From the NCBI GenBank assembly GCA_949316495.1, contig OX439011.1:21791995-21855994 (forward strand): DNA of 64,000 bases. The letters are read 5' to 3'. Below the pieces are notes generated by a model. It was given only the letters and a program-made list of their open reading frames with translations. It was not told where the DNA came from and searched no databases. Position numbers and translations under genes: made by a program. This stretch comes from Amphiduros pacificus (taxonomy: Eukaryota > Annelida > Polychaeta > Phyllodocida > Hesionidae). Below, piece after piece: positions 1 to 10,124 of the stretch (position 1 is its first letter; each line of letters opens with the position of its first letter).

Positions 1-1185
1 CCTGCAGATAGCTTGGCCGTTGAGGCAGATGAACTGCCTCTTGATTTAAGAAGAGAAAAGCTTGCCCTTCAGTATGCTGCAAAAATTGCAGCTTGTCCAG
101 ACAATCCTGCACATGATATTATATTCAATCCAAATTATATTGATCTTTTTGAAAATAAACCAAATACAATACCAACTTTTGGCCTTCGCATCAAAGAATC
201 TTTACAATCCTTAAATTTAAATCCGAATCAAATAGCTAAATTTCAATATCCAGAAACACCTCCATGGACCTATGAAACTTTAAATATTAATTTAGCCATG
301 ACGGAATTAAAGAAATACTCAACCGATCCATCCCTGTATATAAATAGATATAATGAAATAAAATCTATCTTCACTGGATATCAGTGTATATACACTGATG
401 GATCGTTTGATGATGACAAGGCTGCTGCAGCTGCTGTTAAGGGCAATCATATTTATTCAGAACGTCTGCCAAATAAATCATCTATTTATTCTGCAGAACT
501 TCATGCTTTATACCTAGCTTTAGATCATGTGGAGACGTCTCCACATCGGAAATTTTTAATATTTTCTGATTCTTTGTCTTGTTTACAAGCATTGAAAGCC
601 AAGGATTGGAAAAATCCATTTATTTTAAATATCCTTGAACGGTATCATAAACTCTGTACTGAGGAAAATAAAGAGATTCGTTTTTACTGGATTCCCAGTC
701 ATATTGGAATCCTTGGAAATGAGGCTGCGGACCAAGCTGCCAAGGCAGCATTGGATAAGCGGCCAATAAATATGCTAATACCTTATACAGAGTTTAAGAA
801 ATATATTACTGTTTTTTTACGTTCTAAATGGCAGTTGCGCTGGAACGAAGCTATTTTTAATAAATTACATGAAATCAAGCCCGTTCTAGGCAAAACTAAA
901 GGTGCTATTAGAATTAACCGTAGAGAAGAGTCTGTTTTAACCCGTATAAGAATAGGACATAGTCATTTGACGCACTGTTATCTGCTTAAAGGTGAAGATC
1001 AACCGGAATGTATTGGTTGTCAAAGGGCTTTGACTATTAAACATATTTTAATTGAGTGTATCGATTTTGATATCATACGAACTCAATATTTTAATGTACA
1101 AGATTTACATACGTTATTTGATACTGTAGATACTTCTGTGATAGTATCGTTTTTAACTCACATAGGACTTTATAATCAGTTTTAA
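1..1185 (+). CDS. LINE ORF2 C-terminal part: RNase H domain and tail (partial)
   Basis: This is the 3' end of a non-LTR retrotransposon ORF2, open at the left edge of the window, so the true start is outside. Counting the codon at base 13 as residue 1, an RNase H domain lies at about 120-250. All four acidic catalytic residues are visible: D129 in YTDGS, E162 in SAELHALYLAL, D186 in IFSDS and D240 in GNEAADQAA, with H230 in WIPSH. Family knowledge: RNase H removes template RNA during target-primed reverse transcription. A short Cys/His tail follows (CIGCQRALTIKHILIEC), typical of I/Jockey-like ORF2 C-termini. There is no stop or frameshift before the TAA at 1185, so this part looks young. The first residues (ADSLAVEADELPLDLRREKL) are the link between reverse transcriptase and RNase H. 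Clade placement beyond I/Jockey-like is uncertain. Confidence 0.9.
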   Translation, partial: PADSLAVEADELPLDLRREKLALQYAAKIAACPDNPAHDIIFNPNYIDLFENKPNTIPTFGLRIKESLQSLNLNPNQIAKFQYPETPPWTYETLNINLAMTELKKYSTDPSLYINRYNEIKSIFTGYQCIYTDGSFDDDKAAAAAVKGNHIYSERLPNKSSIYSAELHALYLALDHVETSPHRKFLIFSDSLSCLQALKAKDWKNPFILNILERYHKLCTEENKEIRFYWIPSHIGILGNEAADQAAKAALDKRPINMLIPYTEFKKYITVFLRSKWQLRWNEAIFNKLHEIKPVLGKTKGAIRINRREESVLTRIRIGHSHLTHCYLLKGEDQPECIGCQRALTIKHILIECIDFDIIRTQYFNVQDLHTLFDTVDTSVIVSFLTHIGLYNQF

Positions 1186-1526
1186 GGGCAGAGCTTTTGT
1201 TTATTTATGTCATTGACTTATTTATCAAGAACTGCAAAACATCATACTGATAAAGTCTTTTAAACAAATTATACATATTTATTATATTTGATTGATATTA
1301 TATAAATGCTGTTCACAGTTGATAAATTCTTGTGTTATCTACATATTGTATTAATATTTACATTTTGTTTCTAGTCAATATTACGTTTCTATTTTTACTG
1401 TTTTGGCACTTTATTATGTTAATGTGAAACCATTCATTCATTCATTTTTACCATTTTTAGGCACTAAATAACCTTAGTGGTTGATGTGCCTCTAAGCAAC
1501 CATTCATTCATTCATTCATTCATTCC
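1..1526 (+). mobile_element. LINE copy 1 (I/Jockey-like), 3' end with ATTC tail
   Basis: The RNase H reading frame is followed by an AT-rich 3' UTR (1186-1495) and an (ATTC)n tail at about 1497-1526. Just before the tail, AGGCAC (1459-1464) can pair with GTGCCT (1486-1491), and inside it CACTAA can pair with TTAGTG, giving a 3'-terminal stem-loop. Such hairpins plus a short repeat tail are how many LINE reverse transcriptases recognise their RNA. An earlier short ATTC run lies at about 1434-1445. The 5' part of this copy is outside the window. Confidence 0.85.
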
Positions 1527-2082
1527 ACCTATTTGTTACTCAGTGTTTGTATCCCTACCAGTCTTCCCTGTGGGTGCGGGTATTAAAGAATAGCCTCACA
1601 GCATGTCGTAAAAGGCGACTAAAGGGGTGTCCTGTTCGAAGTGGGATGCGACCTGTGTCGGGGAGGATATGGAATCCTGATGGGCTGAGCATTGGGCTGG
1701 TTTGGCAGTTATACCAGTCCAGTTGTAACACGCCTGTCTTGGATCCAAATGTTCACCAGACAGGCAGATCAGATTAGGCCTGGGCCTGATTTAACCGGCT
1801 TGTGGTATATTTCCTTTAATATATTCTGGCTATTTGATTTTTATTAATGACAATTTTAATGTTTGAAATTTAGGAATAATTGATAAATTTTTGATAAATA
1901 TTTGCTGAAAAGAGATTACTGCTAATTGGGTCAATCGAGGGATATAAATAAAATCTGAAAGGGTGGAGTTTTTATTCTAAGAGGTTGTCATTTTGGGTAT
2001 CCTCATGGCGTCAGGGCTTGGAGCTACCGGCCCAGAAAGGTGTCCCCTTGTTGGGCTCCGTGGTGGGTAGGGGACCTAACTG

Positions 2083-3292
2083 ATGAAATTTAAAATAACA
2101 CATATGGCGCAAAACAAACAAAATAGACCTAGGAATAACATAGACAGTGATGAGGATTCGAATAAAACAGAAAAATGGCCTAGATTTTTAATTGCGGAAA
2201 GTTCCGATGCTGAACATACCCTGGCAAAAATGTCCCCCTTTGCAATTGCAAAGGGGATTCAAGGCATTGCCGGGGTAACAAAAAACGTTTTAAAAAATGG
2301 GAACTCGTTTATTAATTGAAGTTGAGCGGAAAAGCCATGTAGACAATCTTTTAAGATGCCAAATGTTGGCCACAGTTCCAGTTTTGATAACGGCTCATAA
2401 GACCCTCAATAATAAAAAAGGAGTGATAAAGATGCCCAGATCTGGCGGGAGTTTCAAATAGTGGATGAACTAAAAGATCAAGATGTAGTCCAATGCAAAC
2501 AAATTTTTATTAAGAAGGATATAACCAAACTTCTAATCAATACATTCATTCTGACATTTGAAGCAATGCAGCTTCCAACATCTATTAAAGTTGGCTATTT
2601 AAACGTCCGAGTTGATGTTTTTATTCCAATCCCTCTGCGCTGCTTCAAGTGTCAGAGGTATGGACATGGATCTGATCGATGCAAAGGAAATGTAACTTTC
2701 CCAAAATGTACAGCCCAGCATAGTGGAGAAGAGTGTTCTTCGGAAGTCATGAAATGTGTGAATTGCCAAGGCAATCACCCATCGTATTCGCAGAATTGTC
2801 CTTCCTTTTTAAAAGAAAAGGAAATTCAGCGAATATGCCACACTGAAAGCATTTCTTTTCCTGAGGCACGTAAACGTGTAGAAAGTTTGAACACTAAAAC
2901 ATCCTATGCGAGCACTGTAAAAATGAAAGAAACCAAATCAATAGCAATTCAAACCGAAATCACACATGCCAATCAATGACAAAAATTATTCCTTTTTTAC
3001 AAAAACCTCTAAATCTTCAGCAACGTCAACTCAGACTACAATATCCACTATCCCAGTTATAACTCCACCAACAGCAACACCTACTAAAACCTCTTCACAA
3101 ACTCCCTCCACATCATCCAATAATACAAGTATCAATAGCAATAGACATAAATCAGACAAAAAAGAAATCAAAGATCAAGTTAAAAGTAAAATTAATAGAA
3201 CTAAATCCTTAGAAAGGATGGACACAGGTGACCCTCCGGATATGAATTTTACTCCTGTGCACTCAAAGCATAATCGTAAACTTAATAAGTGA
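2083..3292 (+). pseudogene. LINE ORF1 (gag-like, CCHC zinc knuckles), broken
   Basis: This is a gag-like RNA-binding ORF of about 400 codons when followed across its frames. The first part (2083-2319) is acidic and Asn-rich. A frame change near 2310 leads into sequence reading LLIEVERKSHVDNLL, and another break precedes 2461. The piece at 2461-2979 carries paired Cys/His knuckles: CFKCQRYGHGSDRC, a degenerate second one (CTAQHSGEEC) and CVNCQGNHPSYSQNC. These bind nucleic acid in LINE ORF1 and retroviral gag proteins. The piece at 2966-3292 is Ser/Thr/Pro-rich and ends in a basic segment; it overlaps the previous piece by 14 bases in another frame. ORF1 normally coats LINE RNA; this copy cannot make a full protein. 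Confidence 0.85.
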
Positions 3293-3330
3293 TTATGCTA
3301 AATCATATATTTTTTCTCATTATTCTTAAT

Positions 3331-5520
3331 ATGGCTATCGGCAATATCATACAATGGAATTGTAGAGGATTTGAGGCAAACAGACCTGAACTGGAGTTAT
3401 TAGCCCAAAAATATAATGCATCTATTTAAGTAAAGTGACATTAAATACTAATTTACAAGCTTCTGCAGTCAGGATTACCCAGCACAATACATTAACAATA
3501 TGTTCAGTATATTTGCCACCAAGTGAACAAATAAATATTACAGATTTAAATAACTTAATAACTCAGCTGTCACAAATATGCTAGTTGGTGACTTTAATGC
3601 TCACAACTATCTTTGGGGTGGTAGAAACAATACTGATGCCAAAGGGCGCATAATGGAAGATTTCTTAAATAACAATAGTTTATGCCTTTGGAATGACGAT
3701 TCTCCAACCTATTTACATCCTGCTACAGGCTCTTTAACATCAATAGATCTCTCCATGTCCACTCCAAATTTATTTTTAGACTATTCCTGGGAAGTAGCGG
3801 AAGATCAATGAGGTAGTTATCATTACCCCATTATTTTAAATAACCATTTTCCTCCACCAGATGAAAGAATCCCTAAGTGGGAATTTCATAAAGCCGATTA
3901 GGCAAAATTTCAAACATCCTGTTTCAATAGAATAACTTCAGAACTTTTTAACAATGTAGATGATCCTCTTCAAGTTTTTACAAATACATTGTATGATATT
4001 GCTGATGGGTGTATTCCCAAATCAAAGCCAAATTCTAAAATTAAAGAAAAACCCTGGTTTAATGATGAGTGCAAAAAAGCTGTCAAGGAACGGAAAAAAG
4101 CTCTGAAAAATTTAAATAGACAGCCGGCTCAATATAATTTGCACCAGTTTCGAGTAAAAAGAGCTAAAGCCCGCTATATTATTAAAATAAGCATAAGAAA
4201 AAGTTGGAAGGATTATGTTTCCAAATTAAATGGGATATGGTGCTTAAAATTACTGGGAAGGGAGGTGGAGCAAGGATCAAACATCTAAATTATAATGGCC
4301 AATTAATTACAAATCCCACTGAAATAGGTAACACAATAGGTCAAACAATTTCCAAGAATTCCTCATCCAATAATTATTCTGCCAAATTTCAACAAATAAA
4401 GAATAGAAAAAAAGAAACCAACTTAATTTTATATCTCATAACTTGGAAGAATATAATAAATCATTTACAATTATAGAAGATTTGAAACTTGCTTTAGATA
4501 AATCTTATGATACTGCTCCTGGACCTGATCAAATTCACAAACAAATCCTTAAACATCTCCCTGACCAATCACTTGGGCATCTTTTAGATATTTTAAAAAA
4601 AATTTGGGAAAGTGGTTTTTTTCCTCCCTCATGGAGTGAAGCCACTATTATTCCCATTCCTAAGCCTGGCAAAGACTCGTAAGATTCAAATAATTATTGT
4701 CCCATTGCTTTAACCAGTTGTATCTGTATCACAATGGAGCGAATGAATGATCAATGAGCATTTATATTATTAGTTTGGTTTTTAGAAACTGCAGATTATA
4801 TTTCTGTTGCACAGAGTGGCTTTAGAAAAACTCGAAGTACAATTGACCACCTAGTACGTTTAGAGACATTTATAAGGGAGGGTTTTATAAAAGGTGAGCA
4901 TGTGGTGAGTATTTTCTTTGATTTAGAGAAGGCATACGACACCACATGGAAATATGGGATAATGAGTGATTTATATGATATGGGATTAAGGGGTCATTTA
5001 CCCCTTTTTATTCAAAATTTCTTGTCAAATAGACAATTCAGGGTCCGAGTTGGTTCATCACTTTCTGATGAATTTGATCAAGAAATGGGTGCTCCACAGG
5101 GTAGTATATTTATCTGTAACCCTATTTATAATAAAAATCAACAGTATTGTAAATTGTGTGAGACCTGGAACAGATTGTTCATTATTTGTTGATGATTTTA
5201 ATTTATGTTACAGGTCCACGAGCATGCATACTATAGAAAGACAGCTCCAACAACATCTTAATAGAACAAAGGAATGGGCTGATCATAATGGATTTAAGTT
5301 TTCTTTAAAGAAAACTGTATGTATGCACTTTTGTAAAATATGGAAGGTTCACCCAGATCCTGATCTTTATTTTGGCCAAACTCAGTTACCTGTTGTCTAA
5401 GAAACAAAGTTTCTTGGACTTATTTTTGACAGAAATTATCTTTTATTCCCCACATTAAATACGTGCCAGAAGGCATTAGATTTATTACGGGTTCTAGCCC
5501 ATACCGATTGGGGAGGGCCC
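3331..5520 (+). pseudogene. LINE ORF2 endonuclease and reverse transcriptase, broken
   Basis: An APE-type endonuclease starts near 3331 (IIQWNCRGFEANRPELELL). Its core LLVGDFNAHNYLWGG lies near 3578-3630, with the S-IDLS motif near 3745; part of the domain between 3430 and 3570 is shortened. The reverse transcriptase follows: APGPDQIHKQIL (from about 4515), PPSWSEATIIPIPKPGK (4620-4675), FFDLEKAYDTTW (4915-4950), GAPQGS (5085-5102), and FVDD as the catalytic motif near 5185 in place of the usual YADD. ETKFLGLIFD (5401-5430) marks the end of the palm and thumb. The frame changes several times and there are internal stops (for example TAA at 4681 and TGA at 3809), so the copy is dead. It is related to copy 1 but visibly older. 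Confidence 0.85.
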
Positions 5521-7281
5521 TTCACTTGATGGTTGGCCACAGACTTACACAAAAAGTACTCAACGACATAATCAAATTGTACAAAAACATAACTGAATAC
5601 ACCCTGGAGAACTGGTTGAACCTCATTATAACTATTTTCGTAAAATGCCCTTTCGTGATTGGTCGTGAAAGGGGTTACACTTGCCGATCAGAACTTTATC
5701 CTTGGCGTCTAAATCTTAGAATGTTCTTTGTCACCAGGGCCTACGACTGCACTGAGTTCAACCATTCTCCCGGGGATAAAACTTTATTGTTGAACAATTA
5801 TAGAAAAAAATTACATATTCATGCTCCAAGTATATTTCTTGTTATTATTTATTCAGCTCTGGTGAACATGGTGAATCATGGGGTATTTAAAAAAGTATTG
5901 TAAGATAGATGTCCTTAAAGATAATGTCACTGTGCCATTAAAGACTCTGAGGCATTGCTTTGATATCTGTGTATCAATATAGTTTCTGTGGCCAAAACTG
6001 TGATGTTCTCATTATTGATTTAATTAGGAAATACAAATATAGTCTAAACAGGAGACTGCCTGGAGCACACAAACCGATGACGTCACGGATGATATAACTT
6101 AAATGACCTTGTTTATTCATCTTGTACTTGTGACCCAAACTTTTATATTGTTTTACCACACAGCCAAATATACCAGAGAGGTTACTTAGTTACAATGCTC
6201 AAGAAACAAAGGCATCATGGGTTTTAAATTGTTACATTATTATCATTGAAACAGTCACAATGTTTGTTTGATTTTAACAGATGGAAACACTCAAGATTTG
6301 TTTAATAAAATGTAATGAAACTCAATGGTCGTCAACGAGTGCATCATGACTTCCACAAATCTGGCCTGTGAACCACTGCTGGCGACACCTAGCGTATCTA
6401 TAATATATATCACATCAAAAAATCACTTTTCAGGTTCTTTGATCACATTGTGAAACGAGCTGATACAGATTAAAATTATATCAATTTTTCTGTACACATC
6501 TTTGTCAAGCAATCGAGACAAAGGAGCTAAAATAATATAAAACAATGTCTTTAAATTTAGCTTTCTCTATGTTAATGATGCTTATTCGCATTGACATTAA
6601 GTTTCTCTCAGATCATAGACAATCTCTAATAACTATTTTTTCTTTAAATATTTAATTATTTAAAACAATCATAAAAATCCATTTAACTATGTTTCAATAA
6701 CAATGCAGAATACCTCCTGATAATTAGAAAGGTGACCTCTTGGAAAAAACATTTTTCAATGAGTTAAAATATATTGAATACCAAATTGAAATTTATTAAT
6801 GTGAAATAATCATGTGAAACTAGAAGGATTTTGTTTTAAGAATGAAATAAGTTTACTTTGCAAAGCTCAATAATGGTTTCACGGTAATAATCTTGAAATA
6901 GTTCATGAAGTTACTTCAACTTGGAGACACTCGTACAGAAGGCATCGGTAAAGTAGTCTTTATACTCTAGAAATCAATATTCTACGTATTCCACGACGAG
7001 GAATATGAGGGAATTCATCAAAACTCTACTTGTCAAATTAAAGGGTACAGAATTGCTCAAATGGATGAAGAAATGGAACAATACACAAAGGCTCTACAGA
7101 CAACTCCTATTCATTTTTGAAGATTGCTAGTGAGAACATTTTGAAATCAAATTATAAATGGGCTCTTTATGACAGCTTTCCTCTTTCACTGCAACTAGTA
7201 TTTTTCACATGATGAGATCATATAGATTATATTTATATTTCGGTCATCTTGTGTTCTCCCATAGTTGGCTACAGGTATAAC

Positions 7282-7283
<2 letters not shown>
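5521..7283. other. Gene-free AT-rich stretch after the truncated LINE
   Basis: Abruptly after the LINE similarity ends there is sequence I do not recognise. The part at 5521-5905 keeps an open frame of 146 codons with the LINE junction, but its residues match no family I know and the frame is probably chance. The rest is AT-rich with scattered stops in all frames. I see no RNA gene or further repeat. Confidence 0.5.
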
Positions 7284-7343
<60 letters not shown>

Positions 7344-7358
7344 TTCATCATCATCATC
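7284..7358. repeat. (ATC)n microsatellite
   Basis: About 25 trinucleotide copies with one CTT interruption near 7343. Confidence 0.98.
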
Positions 7359-8246
7359 GCTTAGTAAGTTTTATTCATTGGGTATCATTCATATGTAAAA
7401 AACATCTTCATAGCGATACATTTTTGAAGGAAATTAAAATATGATTAGCTGATTACATTACAGGAATGTAATGAGACTGAGAGACAAATTAATAAAGGTG
7501 TAAATCACTTATGACATACCAAAATAACAAAACAAAACAGCAGAATGTACATGTATTGAATGTTACACACTTTTATCATTCCACTATTTGTTTTTGTACC
7601 ACGGATAGTTCCTTTTTTGACAATGATTGCCGAACTATCTGTGTTATACTGTGATCGGTATGACTGTGGGAAATGCGTATTGATTTCCTGTGGGTTGTAA
7701 TTCGGTTTTTTCTGTGGTCATTATTGTTGAAGCAACTGACGCCACTGTGGAGTGTTTGTTGTGTGCATGCGATTGATTCCAATTCGCGCATGCGTCCCGG
7801 CGTATGAATACATATGTAAAAGAAGTGAACAAAAGAAAAGAAGTGCGTGAGTCTGATTAAATAGAGCAGAACGTTAAAAAACAATGTCGCCATGCTCGTC
7901 TATCGTTGCATAAAATTATCCCTTTAAATTGCTTGTAAATGCTTCCCGATCGCAAGAATAAGGAATTTTCAGTAAGTTTAATTCACATTTGGTGTAAATC
8001 TGACAATTCGAACAGAAATGACATGCAAAAGTCTGATTGTTTTGTTTGTTATTTTTTCCCATTCGTGTTACATGTAGAGCACCACTTTCTCTTGTTTATG
8101 ACAATCTTCACAGCCAAGCCAGTATCAATTAACTATCAATTATTGTGGACATTTATTGTTTTATGAAAGAAATACATTTTTGTAATGATTCCGGGCATCA
8201 TTGTTTTCCATATGAGCCGTGATTATATTTATGATACAATTTTTGA
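7359..8246. other. Gene-free stretch containing a dispersed repeat copy
   Basis: This is mostly AT-rich unique sequence. The part at about 7601-7765 is a dispersed repeat described separately. Small open frames on both strands (75-105 codons) lack recognisable domains and are taken as chance. Confidence 0.5.
7601..7765 (+). repeat. Dispersed repeat, copy 1 (partner at 35,850-36,047)
   Basis: It starts with ACGGATAGTTCCTTTTTTGA and runs through TGTGGGTTGTAATTCGGTTT, GAAGCAACTGACGCCACTG and GGAGTGTTTG. The same blocks in the same order occur as reverse complement at 35,850-36,010. The partner copy ends in an inverted copy of the ACGGAT terminus, so this may be a small non-autonomous transposon with terminal inverted repeats. 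The family is not recognised. Confidence 0.65.
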
Positions 8247-8568
8247 GAACCGTGGCTGAATGGTTAATCTGCTGTTCTTGCCAATGTGTGCCAGCTTATT
8301 AGCACTAGTTCCTATGTGATGATCCGAAGGTCGCGGGTTCGATCCCAGGCCATGCCGAGATTATATTCATGATTCAATTTCCCACATGAGCTGAGACCCG
8401 TGCCTAAAGGGTTAACCCGTTGTCCTTGTAAATCTGTGATTGAGAGGGTTGTTATGTCAAGAATCTACAACATGGTAAAGCGATGAGGAGGGACAATATC
8501 TGCTACAAGTAGGTCTCGTCATAAAACGACTGAAATAAGGTTATAATGATGTCAACACCAAGCAAATA
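8247..8568 (+). mobile_element. tRNA-derived SINE, family A (old full-length copy)
   Basis: A tRNA-like head carries a box A-like GTGGCTGAATGG and box B GGTCGCGGGTTCGATCCC. The body shares long blocks with 59,594-59,903: TTAGCAC.AGTTCCT, TGCCTAAAGGGTTAACCCGT, ATATCTGCTACAAGTAGGTC and the CACCAAGCAAATAA tail. RNA polymerase III promoters of this kind drive SINE transcription. It is more diverged than the 59.6-kb copy and shows no clear target duplication. Confidence 0.85.
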
Positions 8569-9761
8569 AGCGATTTTGAAATGGAAATGTTTGTAAAAGT
8601 CTATTTGGTATGTACAAGTGTACAAGCAGGAATTGAGGGCTAAAATATCAATTATTGTCAATGGTTTATCCTTTGTGATCTTATGCTATTCGTGATCATT
8701 TTAACCATTCATTAATTTCTGTTCCATCTGAGAAGACATGATTCATTTGCTTAGATCCAATAAGCAATTTTTGAATATCGGGCACTGGGTGAGTTTGTAG
8801 AGCACTGATTCTAAGTTGCAATTGATAACTGAATATCACAAATGAAATATAATTTTTACAAACATTCACCTCCTGCGGTTCACCTGTGTATTCCTAAAAT
8901 GATAAATATTCTAAAGTGGGACCGGATCTGCCTGAATATAGCTAGATCATAAAAGTGTCATGTTCGAGGTAAACACTATCCGATGATATCTCTCTGAAAT
9001 GAATGATTTACTGATTTACTAATATGGTCTTAAAAAGGGGCTCCATCACGTGATTTAATCCCAGCAAGTTATCACAGATAACTGCTTCTGAACTTTATTG
9101 TTATATAATACAGATCACTTCCCAACCTGAGATATCCATTCAAGGATTTTTGAATAGCCTTAGTCCCCTTAGTTATATGGTTATGAAATACATGCTTTGT
9201 CGATTCTTTCACAACAAAATTGTTGTAACAATTAAATTACTGTTGATCAGGCAAATACTTATTCATCTTAATTAATTAATTAATCAATCAATTATTCCAT
9301 CAATCTATCGCCGTATGTATTCATCTATTTCTGTTCTTGCTATATGTCATTAATTAATTCACAATATTTGACTGTCACTTTATATTTACACATGCTTAAT
9401 CTGAATGTTTTACCTTTCACTGATTTAACTCTATGTAATGTAGTAATGCATTTTACTGCCTCTGTCATTTTACTTGGATGTTGCTGTAGACTTATAAAGG
9501 TACACATCCATTTTGTCATCCAATTAGACAGGCAAAGTCTGCCACTAAGATCCATGTAGATTGTATTCCTCCTTATCCACACATGGGCTTTCTGGAGTTT
9601 GTACAAGAAGGTCACAAACAGATGTTTTTAAGGTATTGACCTGAGATAATGCAAGGAAATAGTTTTGAATTACCTTGTTTAACCTCTTCTTTCCCCCAAA
9701 CTAGTTCCATCCTTCATCTTATTTTCTGTTTAACTCTTGCCTATAGTTTTGTTCAATTTTG
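8569..9761. other. Gene-free AT-rich stretch
   Basis: I see no gene, RNA or strong repeat. A short (TTAA)n-like run lies near 9268-9291. Open frames of 64-91 codons near 9340-9840 have no recognisable features. Confidence 0.5.
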
Positions 9762-10048
9762 GTTTTTTGTTCTTTGTTTTTGTTTGCCTATCTACGGTTT
9801 TACATCACTTTCAACATTATTTCAGTCAGTCCTGCTTCACTGAACTGTCATGTCTCAGGTCTTTGACATGTCCAGTCACAGATTTTTACAAGGACAACAG
9901 GTTAACCCTTTAGGCACAGGCCTCGGCTCATATAATACATTGTAACATGAATTCAATGTCAGCATTACCGGGGATCGAACGCACGACCTTTGGATCACTA
10001 AAGTGGAACTAGTGAGTTTTAATAAGTTCTACTAAGCTGGCGCTCTAA
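9762..10048 (-). mobile_element. tRNA-derived SINE, family A, minus strand
   Basis: Reverse complement of the family A body: CATCACTTTCAACATTATTT at the 3' end, AACAGGTTAACCCTTTAGGC in the middle, and a box B complement (GGGGATCGAACGCACGACC) near 9971. The head ends at AGCTGGCGCTCTAA. Part of the tRNA-like head is altered. Its 5' end abuts the 27-bp array by about 75 bases. Confidence 0.85.
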
Positions 10049-10124
10049 TAAACTTCTAATATTCATTATTATATGTCTTTGAGAACTTAACCCTTTTTAT
10101 TTCCCGCCCTAATTTTAGAATTTT

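Larger units (their letters stand above)
1527..5520 (+). mobile_element. LINE copy 2 (I/Jockey-like), 5' UTR to reverse transcriptase, truncated
   Basis: It begins directly after the ATTC tail of copy 1. The 5' UTR (about 1527-2082) is GC-richer than its surroundings and contains a GTCGTAAAAGGCGACTAAA motif resembling 5' UTRs of other invertebrate LINEs (recalled, not searched). A gag-like ORF1 and an endonuclease-reverse transcriptase ORF2 follow, both broken. Similarity to the LINE stops near 5516, after reverse transcriptase residues reading ALDLLRVLAHTDW. That is shortly before the point at which copy 1 begins at the window edge, so the two pieces together cover most of one element type. 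Missing from copy 2 are the RNase H domain, 3' UTR and tail. Confidence 0.85.

Noticed and set aside
5463-5903. 146-codon frame as a separate gene
   Set aside because: It begins inside the LINE reverse transcriptase in the wrong frame and continues into unrecognised sequence; no domain is visible.
7576-7893. 105-codon minus-strand frame as a gene
   Set aside because: It runs through the dispersed repeat shared with 35.9 kb and has no domain.
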